From positions 1 through 60,545 of the forward strand of contig CAMDAC010000018.1 of NCBI GenBank assembly GCA_945888325.1: a stretch of 60,545 nt of DNA, given 5' to 3'. Position numbers and translations under genes: made by a program. Within the stretch, counting starts at the first letter, position 1. Each line of letters begins with the position of its first letter. Origin of the DNA: Candidatus Sulfopaludibacter sp. SbA3. Its GTDB lineage: Bacteria > Pseudomonadota > Alphaproteobacteria > Caulobacterales > Hyphomonadaceae. This document shows positions 44,179 through 53,308 of the stretch, piece by piece. The notes beneath the pieces are model-generated. The model was not told the origin of the DNA, searched no databases, and worked only from the letters and a program-made list of their open reading frames with translations.

Positions 44179-46752
44179 TCAGAAGATGCCGTCGAGGTTC
44201 TCGTCTGCAGTGTCGTCCGGGTCGGTGCCGTCCGGCATTGTGCCTGCCGTCTGTGTGCCATCGCCGCAGGAACCGGAGATTGACAGGCAGTCTTCCTGGC
44301 CCGTGAACACGTTCATGCCGGGTTCGGTGCCGGGACGGAACGCCTCGTCGATGACGCCGGGGCCGCCGCCAGGGGAAGGCGCGCCGGTGCGAGCATCGAT
44401 TTTCACAAGACGCACGCCGGGCGGGATCCGGAACGGAGTTGCCGGTTCTTTCTCGAGTGCAACTTCCATGAACTCCGTGAAGATCGGCACAGCGACCGAG
44501 CCGCCGGCTTCCCCTTCACCGAGAGAGCGGTTGTCGTCGAAACCGATGCGTACGCCGACCACCAGGTCTGGCGAGAAGCCGACGAAGATGGCGTCACGAT
44601 AGTCGTCTGTCGTACCGGTTTTGCCGGCAACGGGCTTTCCGATGCGCAGGGCGCGGCGGCCTGTTCCGCGTTCGACAACGCCTTCCATCATGTGGGTGAC
44701 CTGGTAGGCCACGATCGGATCGAGCACCTGATTTCTTGTATCTGCAAGGACCGGCGGTTCTTCGCCGTTCCAGTCCGCGGCCTGGCACCCGTCGCAGGCG
44801 CGCTGGTCATTGCGGTAAAGCGTACGGCCGTAACGGTCCTGAACCCGGTCAAGAAGGGTTGGAGTCACCATCTTCCCGCCATTCACAAACGCCGCGTAGC
44901 CGCGCACGAGATTGATCAATTCGGTGTCGCCTGAGCCAAGAGACATGGCGGCGTAAGGCGGCAGCTTTTCATAGATGCCGACGCGCTCTGCGAGGTCCGA
45001 CACCGACTCCATGCCGATATCCTGAGCGACCCGGGCGGTAACCTGGTTCAGCGATTTCTCGAGCGCCACGCGCAGCGTCACCATCCCGTAGGACTGGCCG
45101 GCTGTGTAGTTCTTTGGCGCCCAGTATTTCTTGGTCGAGACGTCATACGAGACAAACGGCGCATCCAGCATCCGGCTCGCCGGCGTGTAGCCCTTCTCGA
45201 GCGCGGCCGCGTAGACGAAGGGCTTGAAGCTGGAGCCCGGCTGGCGCTTGGCCTGGGTTACGCGGTTGAAGCTCGACTTAAAGAATGAATACCCGCCCTG
45301 CATCGCCAGCACGCGGCCGGTGTGCGGATCGATGGCAATCAATGCGCCGTCAACTTCAGGCACCTGGCGCAGTGTCGCGTTGCCGACCGGAACCATCACC
45401 GGCTCGATCGGGGCAGCCTCTTCTTCACTGCCTTCAACAGGCGCGGGCGCCGCCTCACCCTTTTGTTCCTGGCGTTTGAACTCGGCAAGGATCACGTGGC
45501 CGACCTGCAGGCCGGCTTTGCCTTTTTCCGGCTTGAACGTCTGGGCCCATTTGATTTCGTCCGAGGGCATCTTGATCGTGGCGCCGTCGGTGAGCAGCAA
45601 TTCGGCGGAGCTGGAGCCGACCTTGGTCACCAGCGCGGCTTCCCAAGTCCCGTTGCCGCCCGGCAATTTCACAGCCTTGAGGGCTTCCACTGCGGCATCA
45701 TCGATCGGAAGCGTTGTGATCGGCCCGCGCCAGCCGTGGCGCCGGTCGTAGGCGATCAGGCCGTTCTGAAGCGCGGCTTGCGCCGCCAGCTGAAGGCGCG
45801 TGTCGATGGTTGAACGGATCGAAAGGCCGCCCTGTTCGAGAGTGTCTTCGCCGTAAGTCTTGATCAGGTCGCGGCGGAGCTCCTGAACGAAATAGGTCGT
45901 CGCCACGAACTCGGGTCCGCGCAGGCGGCGAACTGTCGAAAGCGGTTTCGCAAGCGCTTCTTCCATCTCTTCGCGCGTGATGTAGCCATCCTCGCGCATC
46001 CGCTCGAGGACATAGTTGCGGCGTTGGAGCAGGCGTTCCGGATTGGAATACGGATTCACGCGTCCAGGAAACTTTGGCAGCGAGGCAAGCGTCGCCGCCT
46101 CTGCCAGGTCAAGTTCGGTCAGGGACTTGTTGAAATAGTTCAACGCGGCGGAGGCGACGCCATAGGACTGACCCCCGAGATAGATCTCGTTGAGGTAGAG
46201 CTCCAGGATCTGGCCCTTGGTAAACTCCTTCTCGATACGCTGGGCGACGATCGCTTCCTTCGCCTTGCGCTCGATATTCTGGTCCTTGGTCAGCAGCATG
46301 TTCTTGGCGACCTGCTGCGTGATGGTCGAGCCACCCTGCATGCCGCCGCTGCCGGTAATCTTGTTCTTCGCCGTGTTCACCGCGCCGCGCGTGATGCCGG
46401 CATAGTCGAGGCCGTCATGCTTGAAGAAGTTCTTGTCCTCGGCGGCCACGAAAGCCTGCACGACATGTTCCGGGATCGACTCATAGGGCACAAACACGCG
46501 GTGCTGGTCGGCAAACTCGGCAATCAGCGTCCCATCGCCGGCATGGACGCGCGAAGTGATCGGCGGCTCATACTGCTTCAGTTTCGAAATCGACGGCACA
46601 TCGCGGCCAAGGGCGGCGAAATAGGCCCAGACCGCAATCAAGGCGATCACGCCCAGGACGAAGAGCGCAATCGCACCCCGGCGGGCCCATTTCAGGGGGC
46701 CGGAATACTTCTGCAGGGTCGCGCGGAAAGTCGGAGGAGGAGCGTCAGTCAT
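44179..46752 (-). CDS. mrcA: Penicillin-binding protein 1A
   Basis: About 857 aa from ATG 46752 (an in-frame ATG at 46791 would add 13 residues). A cytoplasmic tail and transmembrane helix (about 26-46) precede a GT51 glycosyltransferase domain with AAEDKNFFKHDGLD (catalytic Glu), GGSTITQQVAKN and RKAKEAI-VAQRIE. An OB-like insert follows, then a transpeptidase domain with SxxK in QPGSSFKPFVYAAAL, SLN in EKSLNQV and KTGTT. An acidic Asp-rich tail ends the protein. It polymerises and cross-links peptidoglycan. It lies 95 bp downstream... on the same strand as prfB but follows the TPR lipoprotein side of the map; it is transcribed toward prfB. Confidence 0.96.
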   Translation of the reverse strand: MTDAPPPTFRATLQKYSGPLKWARRGAIALFVLGVIALIAVWAYFAALGRDVPSISKLKQYEPPITSRVHAGDGTLIAEFADQHRVFVPYESIPEHVVQAFVAAEDKNFFKHDGLDYAGITRGAVNTAKNKITGSGGMQGGSTITQQVAKNMLLTKDQNIERKAKEAIVAQRIEKEFTKGQILELYLNEIYLGGQSYGVASAALNYFNKSLTELDLAEAATLASLPKFPGRVNPYSNPERLLQRRNYVLERMREDGYITREEMEEALAKPLSTVRRLRGPEFVATTYFVQELRRDLIKTYGEDTLEQGGLSIRSTIDTRLQLAAQAALQNGLIAYDRRHGWRGPITTLPIDDAAVEALKAVKLPGGNGTWEAALVTKVGSSSAELLLTDGATIKMPSDEIKWAQTFKPEKGKAGLQVGHVILAEFKRQEQKGEAAPAPVEGSEEEAAPIEPVMVPVGNATLRQVPEVDGALIAIDPHTGRVLAMQGGYSFFKSSFNRVTQAKRQPGSSFKPFVYAAALEKGYTPASRMLDAPFVSYDVSTKKYWAPKNYTAGQSYGMVTLRVALEKSLNQVTARVAQDIGMESVSDLAERVGIYEKLPPYAAMSLGSGDTELINLVRGYAAFVNGGKMVTPTLLDRVQDRYGRTLYRNDQRACDGCQAADWNGEEPPVLADTRNQVLDPIVAYQVTHMMEGVVERGTGRRALRIGKPVAGKTGTTDDYRDAIFVGFSPDLVVGVRIGFDDNRSLGEGEAGGSVAVPIFTEFMEVALEKEPATPFRIPPGVRLVKIDARTGAPSPGGGPGVIDEAFRPGTEPGMNVFTGQEDCLSISGSCGDGTQTAGTMPDGTDPDDTADENLDGIF

Positions 46753-46880
46753 CAACTGTACCTGTGCGGTGATTCGACTGCCATAAGCCACATTTGCCCA
46801 TGTTCAGGGGTGTGCGCAGGAGTTCGCACGCGTTTCCGGCGATACTATGGCGCGTCGGTGGCTCACAAAAGGGGCCGATG

Positions 46881-48782
46881 TCAGATGTCCTGACGTTCAA
46901 CCTCAAGGTCTTCGAGCGAAATCTCGGGAAGGGGGCGCTTTTCCGGTTTGGGCGTCGTCAGCCCGTCCTTGAGCTTGGCGGTAATCTGGTCGCGCTCGGA
47001 ATTGGGCGGGTAGTTGTCGAGCGCCTTCTGCCAGGCGGCGCGGGCATCATCCTTGCGGTCAAGGTGCCAGTAGATGTCGCCCAGATGGTGCTCGATTTCC
47101 CAATGGCTCTGCGGTGCCAGTTCGTCCCGGGCGCTTTCGATCAGGCCCTTGGCGCGCTCCAGATCGCCCAGCTTGTAGAGCGACCAGCCGAAGGAATCGG
47201 CGATGTACGGGTCCGAATCTGCCAGCAGCAGGGCTCGGGCGAGAACCTTGTAACCTTCCTCGTACTTGTCGGTCCGCGTAATCAGGAAATAGCCCAGCGA
47301 GTTAAGCGTATAGGGGTCATTCGGCCGGGCAAGGCGCTCGGACCGCAGGATTACAAGTGCGTCATTGATCAGGCCCGCCTGGCCCAGCGCGTCCGCCAGC
47401 ACCATCCGGCGCTCGTGGGTATCGTCCAGCTTCCGGGCATCGCGGGCATGGTCCGCGGCCTTCATCATGTCACCGAAGTGCAGATAGACAGAACTTGCGG
47501 CGCCATGCGCTGCGGCCTGTTCAGCCGCGTTCTCGGCAAGGCTCAGGAGTTCCGGCACCAGATCGTAAGCCGCCGTCTTGTCGTCCAGCAGAGCGCGCAA
47601 TTGCAGCGCTCCATACAGCGTCGAAAGCCGGTCGGCGTCGTCGCTGATGTCGAGGGCCGCCTCGATAGCGTCTCTCGCACCAGGCTCGTCACCGTTCATT
47701 AACAGCGCCTGCGCCGCAGAGATCTGAAGCGAGGGCGAGGCTTCCGGAGCTGTCTGCGCAACATGCGCCGCGCCGGCATAGAGTGCTTCAGTGTAGAGCG
47801 CGTCGATGACGCCGCCCCGCACGTTCTGGTTTTCGGGGTCGATCAACAGGATCACGAGATCAAACGCGGCGCGCTTGTCATCGAACCCGTCGATGTTGCC
47901 GCCCATCATCACGGTCTGGATGTAGCGTTGCTGCTGCATCGAGTAGGAGACGTCGGACAGCGCGAGCGCAAAGCCGGTCTGCACGGTCAGCGGCTTGTTC
48001 TCGAGGTTCTTGCCGGTCTCGAGACTGTCGATGGCCGCGGCGTAGCTGGTGGCTTGTTCCGGCTCTGCGTCCGCCAGCTTCTGGTAGACCAGCTTCGATT
48101 CCTCGATCCGCCCCATCCGCTGCAGTAGCAGCGCATGGCGAACGATGACCGTGCTGACATGCGCAAAGACGATGCCTTGCGGGTCAAACTCGTGCTCCGG
48201 GGCCTCGATGATGGTCGGCGTCAGGGCATCATAAACGGCGAGGGCTTCTTCATTTCGGCCCGCTGCTTCCAGCATGGCTGCGAGCGACAGGTCTGCCGTG
48301 ATGCCCGGCATGCCGCCTGCGACTTCGCGGTGGCGGTTGATCGCGCCTTCCAGATCGCCTTCAAGGGCGATCAGCCAGGAGTCGATCCAGAGATAGAAGC
48401 CCGGCTGTTCGAAATCGTCTGCCGCGTCGCCCGTCAGGCCGAGATAGGCGCGGGCTCCGGCCATGTCTCCAGCCGCCGCCCGGTCGATCGCCAGATAGGC
48501 ATTGAGGAACCGGTCATCACCGCGCGCTTCTTCGGATTCTGCAGCAAGCAGTGTCAGATAGCCTGCCGTATCGCCGGCTTTCAGCGCGTCCACCGGTGTT
48601 GCGTAGATCGCTCGAAGGCCATTCGGCTGCCGGATCGCCGTGGCGAGCGCCGCGGGCGACAAGGGCGGACCGGCGGTTTCGGCGTCTAACTGAGAGGGGG
48701 CAACGTTGCTCGACGGCAGGCTTGCACAGGCTGAGTTGCCAAGCAGGAAAGCGAGGGCGATCAGGGACGGCTTCAGGGGCAT
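46881..48782 (-). CDS. TPR-repeat lipoprotein
   Basis: About 633 aa from ATG 48782. The signal ends LLGNSAC-A (Cys19), so it is probably a lipoprotein. The rest is helical with several TPR or TPR-like units, clearest near the C-terminus: PYTLNSLGYFLITRTDKYEEGYKVL, PYIADSFGWSLYKLGDLERAKGL and SHWEIEHHLGDIYWHLDRKDDARAAW. The SLGYFL...DSFGW...HLGD(I/V)YW series is typical of alphaproteobacterial envelope TPR proteins. Such proteins scaffold envelope complexes; the partner is unknown. It precedes PBP1A by about 130 bp on the same strand, so a peptidoglycan-related role is possible but unproven. Confidence 0.88.
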   Translation of the reverse strand: MPLKPSLIALAFLLGNSACASLPSSNVAPSQLDAETAGPPLSPAALATAIRQPNGLRAIYATPVDALKAGDTAGYLTLLAAESEEARGDDRFLNAYLAIDRAAAGDMAGARAYLGLTGDAADDFEQPGFYLWIDSWLIALEGDLEGAINRHREVAGGMPGITADLSLAAMLEAAGRNEEALAVYDALTPTIIEAPEHEFDPQGIVFAHVSTVIVRHALLLQRMGRIEESKLVYQKLADAEPEQATSYAAAIDSLETGKNLENKPLTVQTGFALALSDVSYSMQQQRYIQTVMMGGNIDGFDDKRAAFDLVILLIDPENQNVRGGVIDALYTEALYAGAAHVAQTAPEASPSLQISAAQALLMNGDEPGARDAIEAALDISDDADRLSTLYGALQLRALLDDKTAAYDLVPELLSLAENAAEQAAAHGAASSVYLHFGDMMKAADHARDARKLDDTHERRMVLADALGQAGLINDALVILRSERLARPNDPYTLNSLGYFLITRTDKYEEGYKVLARALLLADSDPYIADSFGWSLYKLGDLERAKGLIESARDELAPQSHWEIEHHLGDIYWHLDRKDDARAAWQKALDNYPPNSERDQITAKLKDGLTTPKPEKRPLPEISLEDLEVERQDI

Positions 48783-48894
48783 AGGCGCAGGAACTCCACC
48801 TTGCAAGAAGGCTGAGTGAAGCAGGCCCTTGCGGCAAGAGCAAGGCTTCGGCGGCTATGAATGCGTAGGCGCAGGGCTCATGCCTGCGTTACAA

Positions 48895-50574
48895 TCACAT
48901 GTTCGGGTAAGCCGGTCCGCCGCCGCCTTCGGGCACCGTCCAGTTGATGTTCTGGTTCGGGTCCTTGATGTCGCACGTCTTGCAGTGGATGCAGTTCTGC
49001 GAGTTGATCTGGAACTTCAGGTCCGCGCCGGAGCCCACCCACTCATACACGCCTGCCGGGCAGTAGCGTGCCGAAGGGCCCGCATACACATCGTGCTCGG
49101 ATGATTTCTGCAGCGCCATGTTGGCGACGATCAGGTGCACCGGCTGGTCTTCACCGTGATAGGTGTTGGTGAACGACACGTTGGTCAGCTTGTCGAAGCT
49201 GATCACGCCGTCCGGCTTCGGGTATTCGATGGGCTTGAAGTCCTTGGCGGGCTTGAGGGATTCTGCATCCGTCTTCGTGTGATGCAGCGTCGGCAGGAAG
49301 CCGAAGCCGAACAGCACCCGCATCCACATGTCCGGCACACCGATCATGGCGCCCATCAGGGTGCCGAATTTCGACATCAGCGGTTTCATGTTGCGCACGG
49401 GCGAAAGGTCTTTCCAGACCCACGAGGTGCGCACGGCGTCCGGATAGCTTTCGAGCACGTCGCTCTGGCGGCCGTCTTTGATCGCATCGAAGGCTGCTTC
49501 GGCCGCGAGCATGCCGGTCTTCATTGCGTTGTGCGTGCCCTTGATGCGCGGCAGGTTTACGAAGCCGGCCGAGCAACCGATCAGCGCGCCGCCCGGGAAA
49601 GACAGTTGCGGGATCGACTGGATGCCGCCGGAGGTGATCGCGCGGGCGCCATAGGCAACCCGCTTGCCGCCCTTCAGGTAGCGGACGACATCCGGGTGAT
49701 GCTTGTAGCGCTGGAACTCGCTGTAGGGGGCGAGGTAGGGATTCTTGTAGTTGAGGTGGACGACGTAGCCGACCGAAACGAAGGCCTCGCCGTTATCGCG
49801 GAAGTGATAGAGGAAGCCGCCGCCGTCGCCGTTCTTGCCCATGACCGGCCAGCCGAACGTGTGCTGCACGAGACCTTCCTGGAAAATCTCCTCCGGCACG
49901 GACCAGACTTCCTTCAGGCCGATGCCAAACTTCTGCGGATCGCTGTCAGCACAAAGGTCGTACTTCGCCATCAGCTGCTTGGTCAGCGAGCCGCGTGCGC
50001 CTTCGGCGAACAGCACGTACTTGCCGAGCAGTTCCATGCCGGGCTGGTAGTCCGGACCCGGCTTGCCTTCCTTGTCGATGCCCATGACGCCGGCTACGAT
50101 GCCGCGCACCGCGCCCTTGTCATCATAGACGACTTCCGAGGCGGCAAAGCCCGGGAACACTTCGACTCCAACTTTCTCAGCTTCGGCGCCCAGCCAACGG
50201 CAAACTTTCGCCAACGAGCCGATGAAGCAGCCATGATTGCTCATGAGCGGCGGGAAGGGCGCCCAGCCGACTTCGGCCGAGCCGTTCTCGCCGAGCAGCT
50301 TGTAGCTGTCGGTCTTCACCTCGGTGGTGAGCGGGCGATCTGCGCGGTTGCGCCAGTCCGGCAACAGTTCGTCCAGCGCCTTGGGGTCCAGCACGAGTCC
50401 CGAAAGGATGTGCGCGCCGATCTCTCCGCCTTTTTCGATAACCACGACCGACAGGTCCTGGCCGGCTTCGGTGGCCAGTTGCTTGAACCGGATGGCGGCG
50501 GACAGGCCCGCAGGGCCGCCGCCGACGATCACCAGGTCAAACTCCATCGACTCGCGTTCGGGGGCATCGGCCAT
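48895..50574 (-). CDS. Electron transfer flavoprotein-ubiquinone oxidoreductase
   Basis: This 559-aa protein has an N-terminal FAD fold with DLVIVGGGPAGLSAAIRF, ubiquinone- and FAD-binding regions, and a C-terminal [4Fe-4S] ferredoxin-like domain with CPAGVYEW and NCIHCKTCDIKDPNQNINW, ending GGGGPAYPNM. It passes electrons from reduced ETF to ubiquinone at the membrane, in fatty-acid and amino-acid oxidation. Length and motifs are standard. The cognate etfAB genes are not in the window. A short hairpin (CGCAGG 48870-48875 with CCTGCG 48883-48888) follows the stop. Confidence 0.97.
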   Translation of the reverse strand: MADAPERESMEFDLVIVGGGPAGLSAAIRFKQLATEAGQDLSVVVIEKGGEIGAHILSGLVLDPKALDELLPDWRNRADRPLTTEVKTDSYKLLGENGSAEVGWAPFPPLMSNHGCFIGSLAKVCRWLGAEAEKVGVEVFPGFAASEVVYDDKGAVRGIVAGVMGIDKEGKPGPDYQPGMELLGKYVLFAEGARGSLTKQLMAKYDLCADSDPQKFGIGLKEVWSVPEEIFQEGLVQHTFGWPVMGKNGDGGGFLYHFRDNGEAFVSVGYVVHLNYKNPYLAPYSEFQRYKHHPDVVRYLKGGKRVAYGARAITSGGIQSIPQLSFPGGALIGCSAGFVNLPRIKGTHNAMKTGMLAAEAAFDAIKDGRQSDVLESYPDAVRTSWVWKDLSPVRNMKPLMSKFGTLMGAMIGVPDMWMRVLFGFGFLPTLHHTKTDAESLKPAKDFKPIEYPKPDGVISFDKLTNVSFTNTYHGEDQPVHLIVANMALQKSSEHDVYAGPSARYCPAGVYEWVGSGADLKFQINSQNCIHCKTCDIKDPNQNINWTVPEGGGGPAYPNM

Positions 50575-50661
50575 CGGTCAGCTCCTTGTTTGCGCTTTGC
50601 GCCTTATCTCTATCCGGGTAAGCACTTAAAGCCTGTTTCCTCAAGGTCCAGCCCGTCCGCA

Positions 50662-51456
50662 ATGCCAAACCCTGCGTCAAGAGAGCCAATTTCTGCGCTC
50701 GCCGAATGGTGGGCCGACATGGGCGTGAGCGTGGATACCGCACTTGTGGACGCGCTGCTCAAGTCCGCGCCCAGTCCGCAGAAGGCGGAACGGGCGGCTG
50801 AACCCGCCGCTCCGGTACAGGTCAGGCGCGGCTCCAAAACCGTTTCGGACTGGGCGAATGAGGCCCGGGCTGCTGCGAAATCTGCGAAGACGCTCGATGC
50901 CCTGGCAGACTCCATCCGTGCTTTTGACGGCAGTCCGTTGAAGGCTGCCTGCGAACAGGCGGTGGTCTTTGACGGTGTTCCAGGTGCCAGCCTAATGGTG
51001 ATCGGGGAGGGCCCGGGCGCCGAAGAGGATCGGCGCGGATTGCCTTTCGTCGGCAAGGCCGGCCAGCTGCTCGACAAGATGCTCGCCGCCATCGGCCGCT
51101 CGCGCACCGAGAACACCTTCATCACCAACGTCAATTACTGGCGTCCCCAGGGCAACCGCAATCCGGAAGCAGACGAACTCGCTGTCTGCCGCCCGTTCGT
51201 CGACCGGATGATCGAACTGGTGCAGCCGAAACTGATCATCGCGGCAGGTGGCGTGCCTGCCGTGTCGCTGCTCGCCAGCAAGGACGGCATCATGAAGTTG
51301 CGCGGCAACGAGTATGCTTACTCGACACCGGACGGCTTCAAGGCGCCGATGATCCCGATCCTGCATCCCGCCTATCTGCTCCGACGCCCGCAGGACAAGA
51401 GCCGTGCGTGGCGAGACCTGATGCTGGTCGAAAAACGGCTGTCCGAACTGTTGTAG
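50662..51456 (+). CDS. Uracil-DNA glycosylase, family 4-like
   Basis: This 264-aa protein starts at ATG 50662; the open frame extends 1.5 kb upstream but that is antisense to ETF-QO. The glycosylase domain (about 85-260) has motif A GEGPGAEEDRRGLPFVGKAGQLLD, ITNVNYWRPQGNRNP, and motif B HPAYLLRRPQ. These are family 4/5-type UDG signatures; the enzyme removes uracil from DNA. Only two cysteines (in AACEQ and AVCRP) occur, whereas classical family 4 uses four for a [4Fe-4S] cluster. An N-terminal 80-residue Ala-rich region is poorly conserved. The stop abuts the convergent hemerythrin stop. Confidence 0.9.
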   Translation: MPNPASREPISALAEWWADMGVSVDTALVDALLKSAPSPQKAERAAEPAAPVQVRRGSKTVSDWANEARAAAKSAKTLDALADSIRAFDGSPLKAACEQAVVFDGVPGASLMVIGEGPGAEEDRRGLPFVGKAGQLLDKMLAAIGRSRTENTFITNVNYWRPQGNRNPEADELAVCRPFVDRMIELVQPKLIIAAGGVPAVSLLASKDGIMKLRGNEYAYSTPDGFKAPMIPILHPAYLLRRPQDKSRAWRDLMLVEKRLSELL

Positions 51457-51930
51457 TCAGTCCTCCAGTGCGTTTTCAGCTTTTTCATCCACCAGCCCGC
51501 GCTCTTCTTTCTTGTGGCGAGTGAAGTTCCCGCCAATGTCGCCGCTCTCGTCGGCGCCGATCACTTCCCGGGCGATCGGGAAGGCGTCGTCTTCCTCTTC
51601 CTTGATATGATGCTCGTAGCGCTCCTTTAGCGTGCTGAAACGGGCCATCCAGCCGGGTGCGCCGAAGTCCATGTCGTTCAGACCCTGGATCAGGTCGTCG
51701 AGTTCCTTGTGCTCCGCCACCGAGTGGCGGCCTTCCGATTGGCCATCGGATTCGGCAATCAGCTTGCTGTAGAAGGCGAGTTCTTCGGCCGCTGCGTGCG
51801 CGCCGACGTCATAGTAGAACGTTTGCCAAAGCTTGCGGCGCTCTCCGGAATCGCCTTGGGTCGCGGCCAGCTTCTTCAGCAGGTCCCGGTGTTTGTCATG
51901 GTCGGATTTCAGCGCGTCATAAATCGTCAT
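51457..51930 (-). CDS. Hemerythrin HHE domain protein
   Basis: This 157-aa protein starts at ATG 51930 behind AGGAGCG. A four-helix bundle is expected, with metal-ligand pattern His in LKSDHDKHRDLL, HAAAEELAFY, HSVAEHKELD and RYEHHIKEEEDDAFP. HHE proteins bind a di-iron centre and sense or bind O2, NO or iron. The C-terminal tail is short and charged. The stop codon touches that of the UDG gene (51456/51457). Confidence 0.94.
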   Translation of the reverse strand: MTIYDALKSDHDKHRDLLKKLAATQGDSGERRKLWQTFYYDVGAHAAAEELAFYSKLIAESDGQSEGRHSVAEHKELDDLIQGLNDMDFGAPGWMARFSTLKERYEHHIKEEEDDAFPIAREVIGADESGDIGGNFTRHKKEERGLVDEKAENALED

Positions 51931-52017
51931 GGCAGTCGCTCCTGTGATTGTCTCGGGATGCAACGTCTGAGCCTGCCTTCCGTTCCCCGTATCCGCGCCG
52001 CCTGAGCATCGCCGCAG

Positions 52018-52701
52018 ATGCCCGCGCCGCTCTCAGTCATCTTGCCCACACTGAACGCGGCGGTCGACTTGCCGCTGGCGCTTGAGAGCCTGCTGCCAGG
52101 TCTGGAGGCCGGCCTCATCCGCGAAGTGATCGTCGCCGACGGTGGATCGACCGATGCCACACGCGCGATCGCCGGCTCGACGGGTGCCACCGTCATCGAT
52201 AGCGCTCCCGGCCGGGGCCGGCAGCTGCGCGTCGGCGCGGAGGCTGCGCTGGGTGAGTGGCTGCTGTTCCTGCATGCCGACACCGCGCTGTCGCGCGACT
52301 GGCCCGAGCGCGTCGGCGCCCACATCGACACCCGGCCCGGCATGGCGGCAGCGTTCCGGCTGAAGTATCGCTCCGACGCGTCTGAAGCCCGCTGGCTTGA
52401 GGCGCGCGCCAACCGCCGCGCCCGCTGGCTCGGCCTGCCGTACGGCGATCAAGGCTTGCTGATCTCGCGCGCGCTCTACAGCGAAGTCGGCGGCTATCAG
52501 GATGTGCCGTTGATGGAAGACGTGATGATCGTGCGCGCAATCTCGAAGAAGCGTCTGGTCATCCTCGATGCCGAGGCGCGCACGTCTGCGGCAAAGTACG
52601 AACGTGATGGCTGGCGCAGGCGGGCCTGGTCAAATGCCTGGCTATTGTCTCGCTTCCTGATGGGGGCGAGTCCTGAAACGTTGTCGAAACTTTATCGTTA
52701 A
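52018..52701 (+). CDS. TIGR04283 family glycosyltransferase
   Basis: This 227-aa GT-A fold protein has LSVILPTLNAAVDLPLALESL, IVADGGSTDATRAIA (nucleotide-binding DGGS), GRGRQLRVGAEAALGEWLLFLHADTAL (DxD-like HAD), and PYGDQGLLISRALYSEVGGYQDVPLMEDV. This is the pattern of TIGR04283, named rSAM/selenodomain-associated transferase 2 and later linked to arsenosugar synthesis. Its usual partner, TIGR04282, lies 0.6 kb downstream on the same strand, with a lipoprotein gene between them on the other. The 3' end overlaps that lipoprotein gene by 4 nt. Confidence 0.9.
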   Translation: MPAPLSVILPTLNAAVDLPLALESLLPGLEAGLIREVIVADGGSTDATRAIAGSTGATVIDSAPGRGRQLRVGAEAALGEWLLFLHADTALSRDWPERVGAHIDTRPGMAAAFRLKYRSDASEARWLEARANRRARWLGLPYGDQGLLISRALYSEVGGYQDVPLMEDVMIVRAISKKRLVILDAEARTSAAKYERDGWRRRAWSNAWLLSRFLMGASPETLSKLYR

Positions 52702-53228
52702 TTCTCGTCTGACCACCAGGCAGGGTCGGCGAATTTCTCTGCATAGTCCGTGATCAGAAATTCCCGCAGCCCGGCAAGGTCCGTCACCGTGCACGAATAG
52801 GCATCGGTCCGCACCATACCGAACTGGTCGTCGCGCGCCTTGTCCAGGTCGCTGCAGGACGGCATCGCAATCTCGTAGCGCGGCGCGCCATCAACCGAGG
52901 CACTGGTCGGCCGGGCGACGATGTAGCTCCAGGCGGTGTCGTCTCCGTCACTCAGTTCGGCCTCGCCGAGATAGACCGGCACGCCGGCTGCTTTGGTCAG
53001 CGCTTCGAAACGCAGGTGGAGATCTTCTTCACCTTCCTCTTCAGAGGCGATGACGTAGCCATCACCCGATGGGTAACCGATCTTGCAGGGTGGCTCGTCG
53101 GGTGTGCAGAACGCAACAGGCCCCTGCGCCAGCATCACGCCGGTTTTGATGCGCGGTTCGGCAGACATGAAGCAGCCGCTCAGCACGGACAGGGCCAGAA
53201 GCGGGATCACGCAGACGTGCGGCTTCAT
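52698..53228 (-). CDS. Lipoprotein of unknown function
   Basis: This 176-aa protein has a lipoprotein signal ending VLSGC (Cys19), followed by EPRIKTGVMLAQGPVAFCTPDEPPC and a Glu-rich segment EEEGEEDLHLRFE. Later cysteines in MPSCSDLDKA and YSCTVTD could form disulfides. I do not recognise the family. It is sandwiched between the two rSAM-associated transferase genes and is divergent from TIGR04282 (80 bp). Confidence 0.75.
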   Translation of the reverse strand: MKPHVCVIPLLALSVLSGCFMSAEPRIKTGVMLAQGPVAFCTPDEPPCKIGYPSGDGYVIASEEEGEEDLHLRFEALTKAAGVPVYLGEAELSDGDDTAWSYIVARPTSASVDGAPRYEIAMPSCSDLDKARDDQFGMVRTDAYSCTVTDLAGLREFLITDYAEKFADPAWWSDEN

Positions 53229-53308
53229 AACAGTTTGAATTCCTTGCGTTTCTCTAAGGCGTCAGACAGTCTCGTCCTTCTTTTCGGCAAATCAAAGGCC
53301 TTGCGTAC

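Noticed and set aside
49135-50661. Large upstream extension of the UDG frame
   Set aside because: It is antisense to ETF-QO; homology to uracil-DNA glycosylase begins only after ATG 50662.
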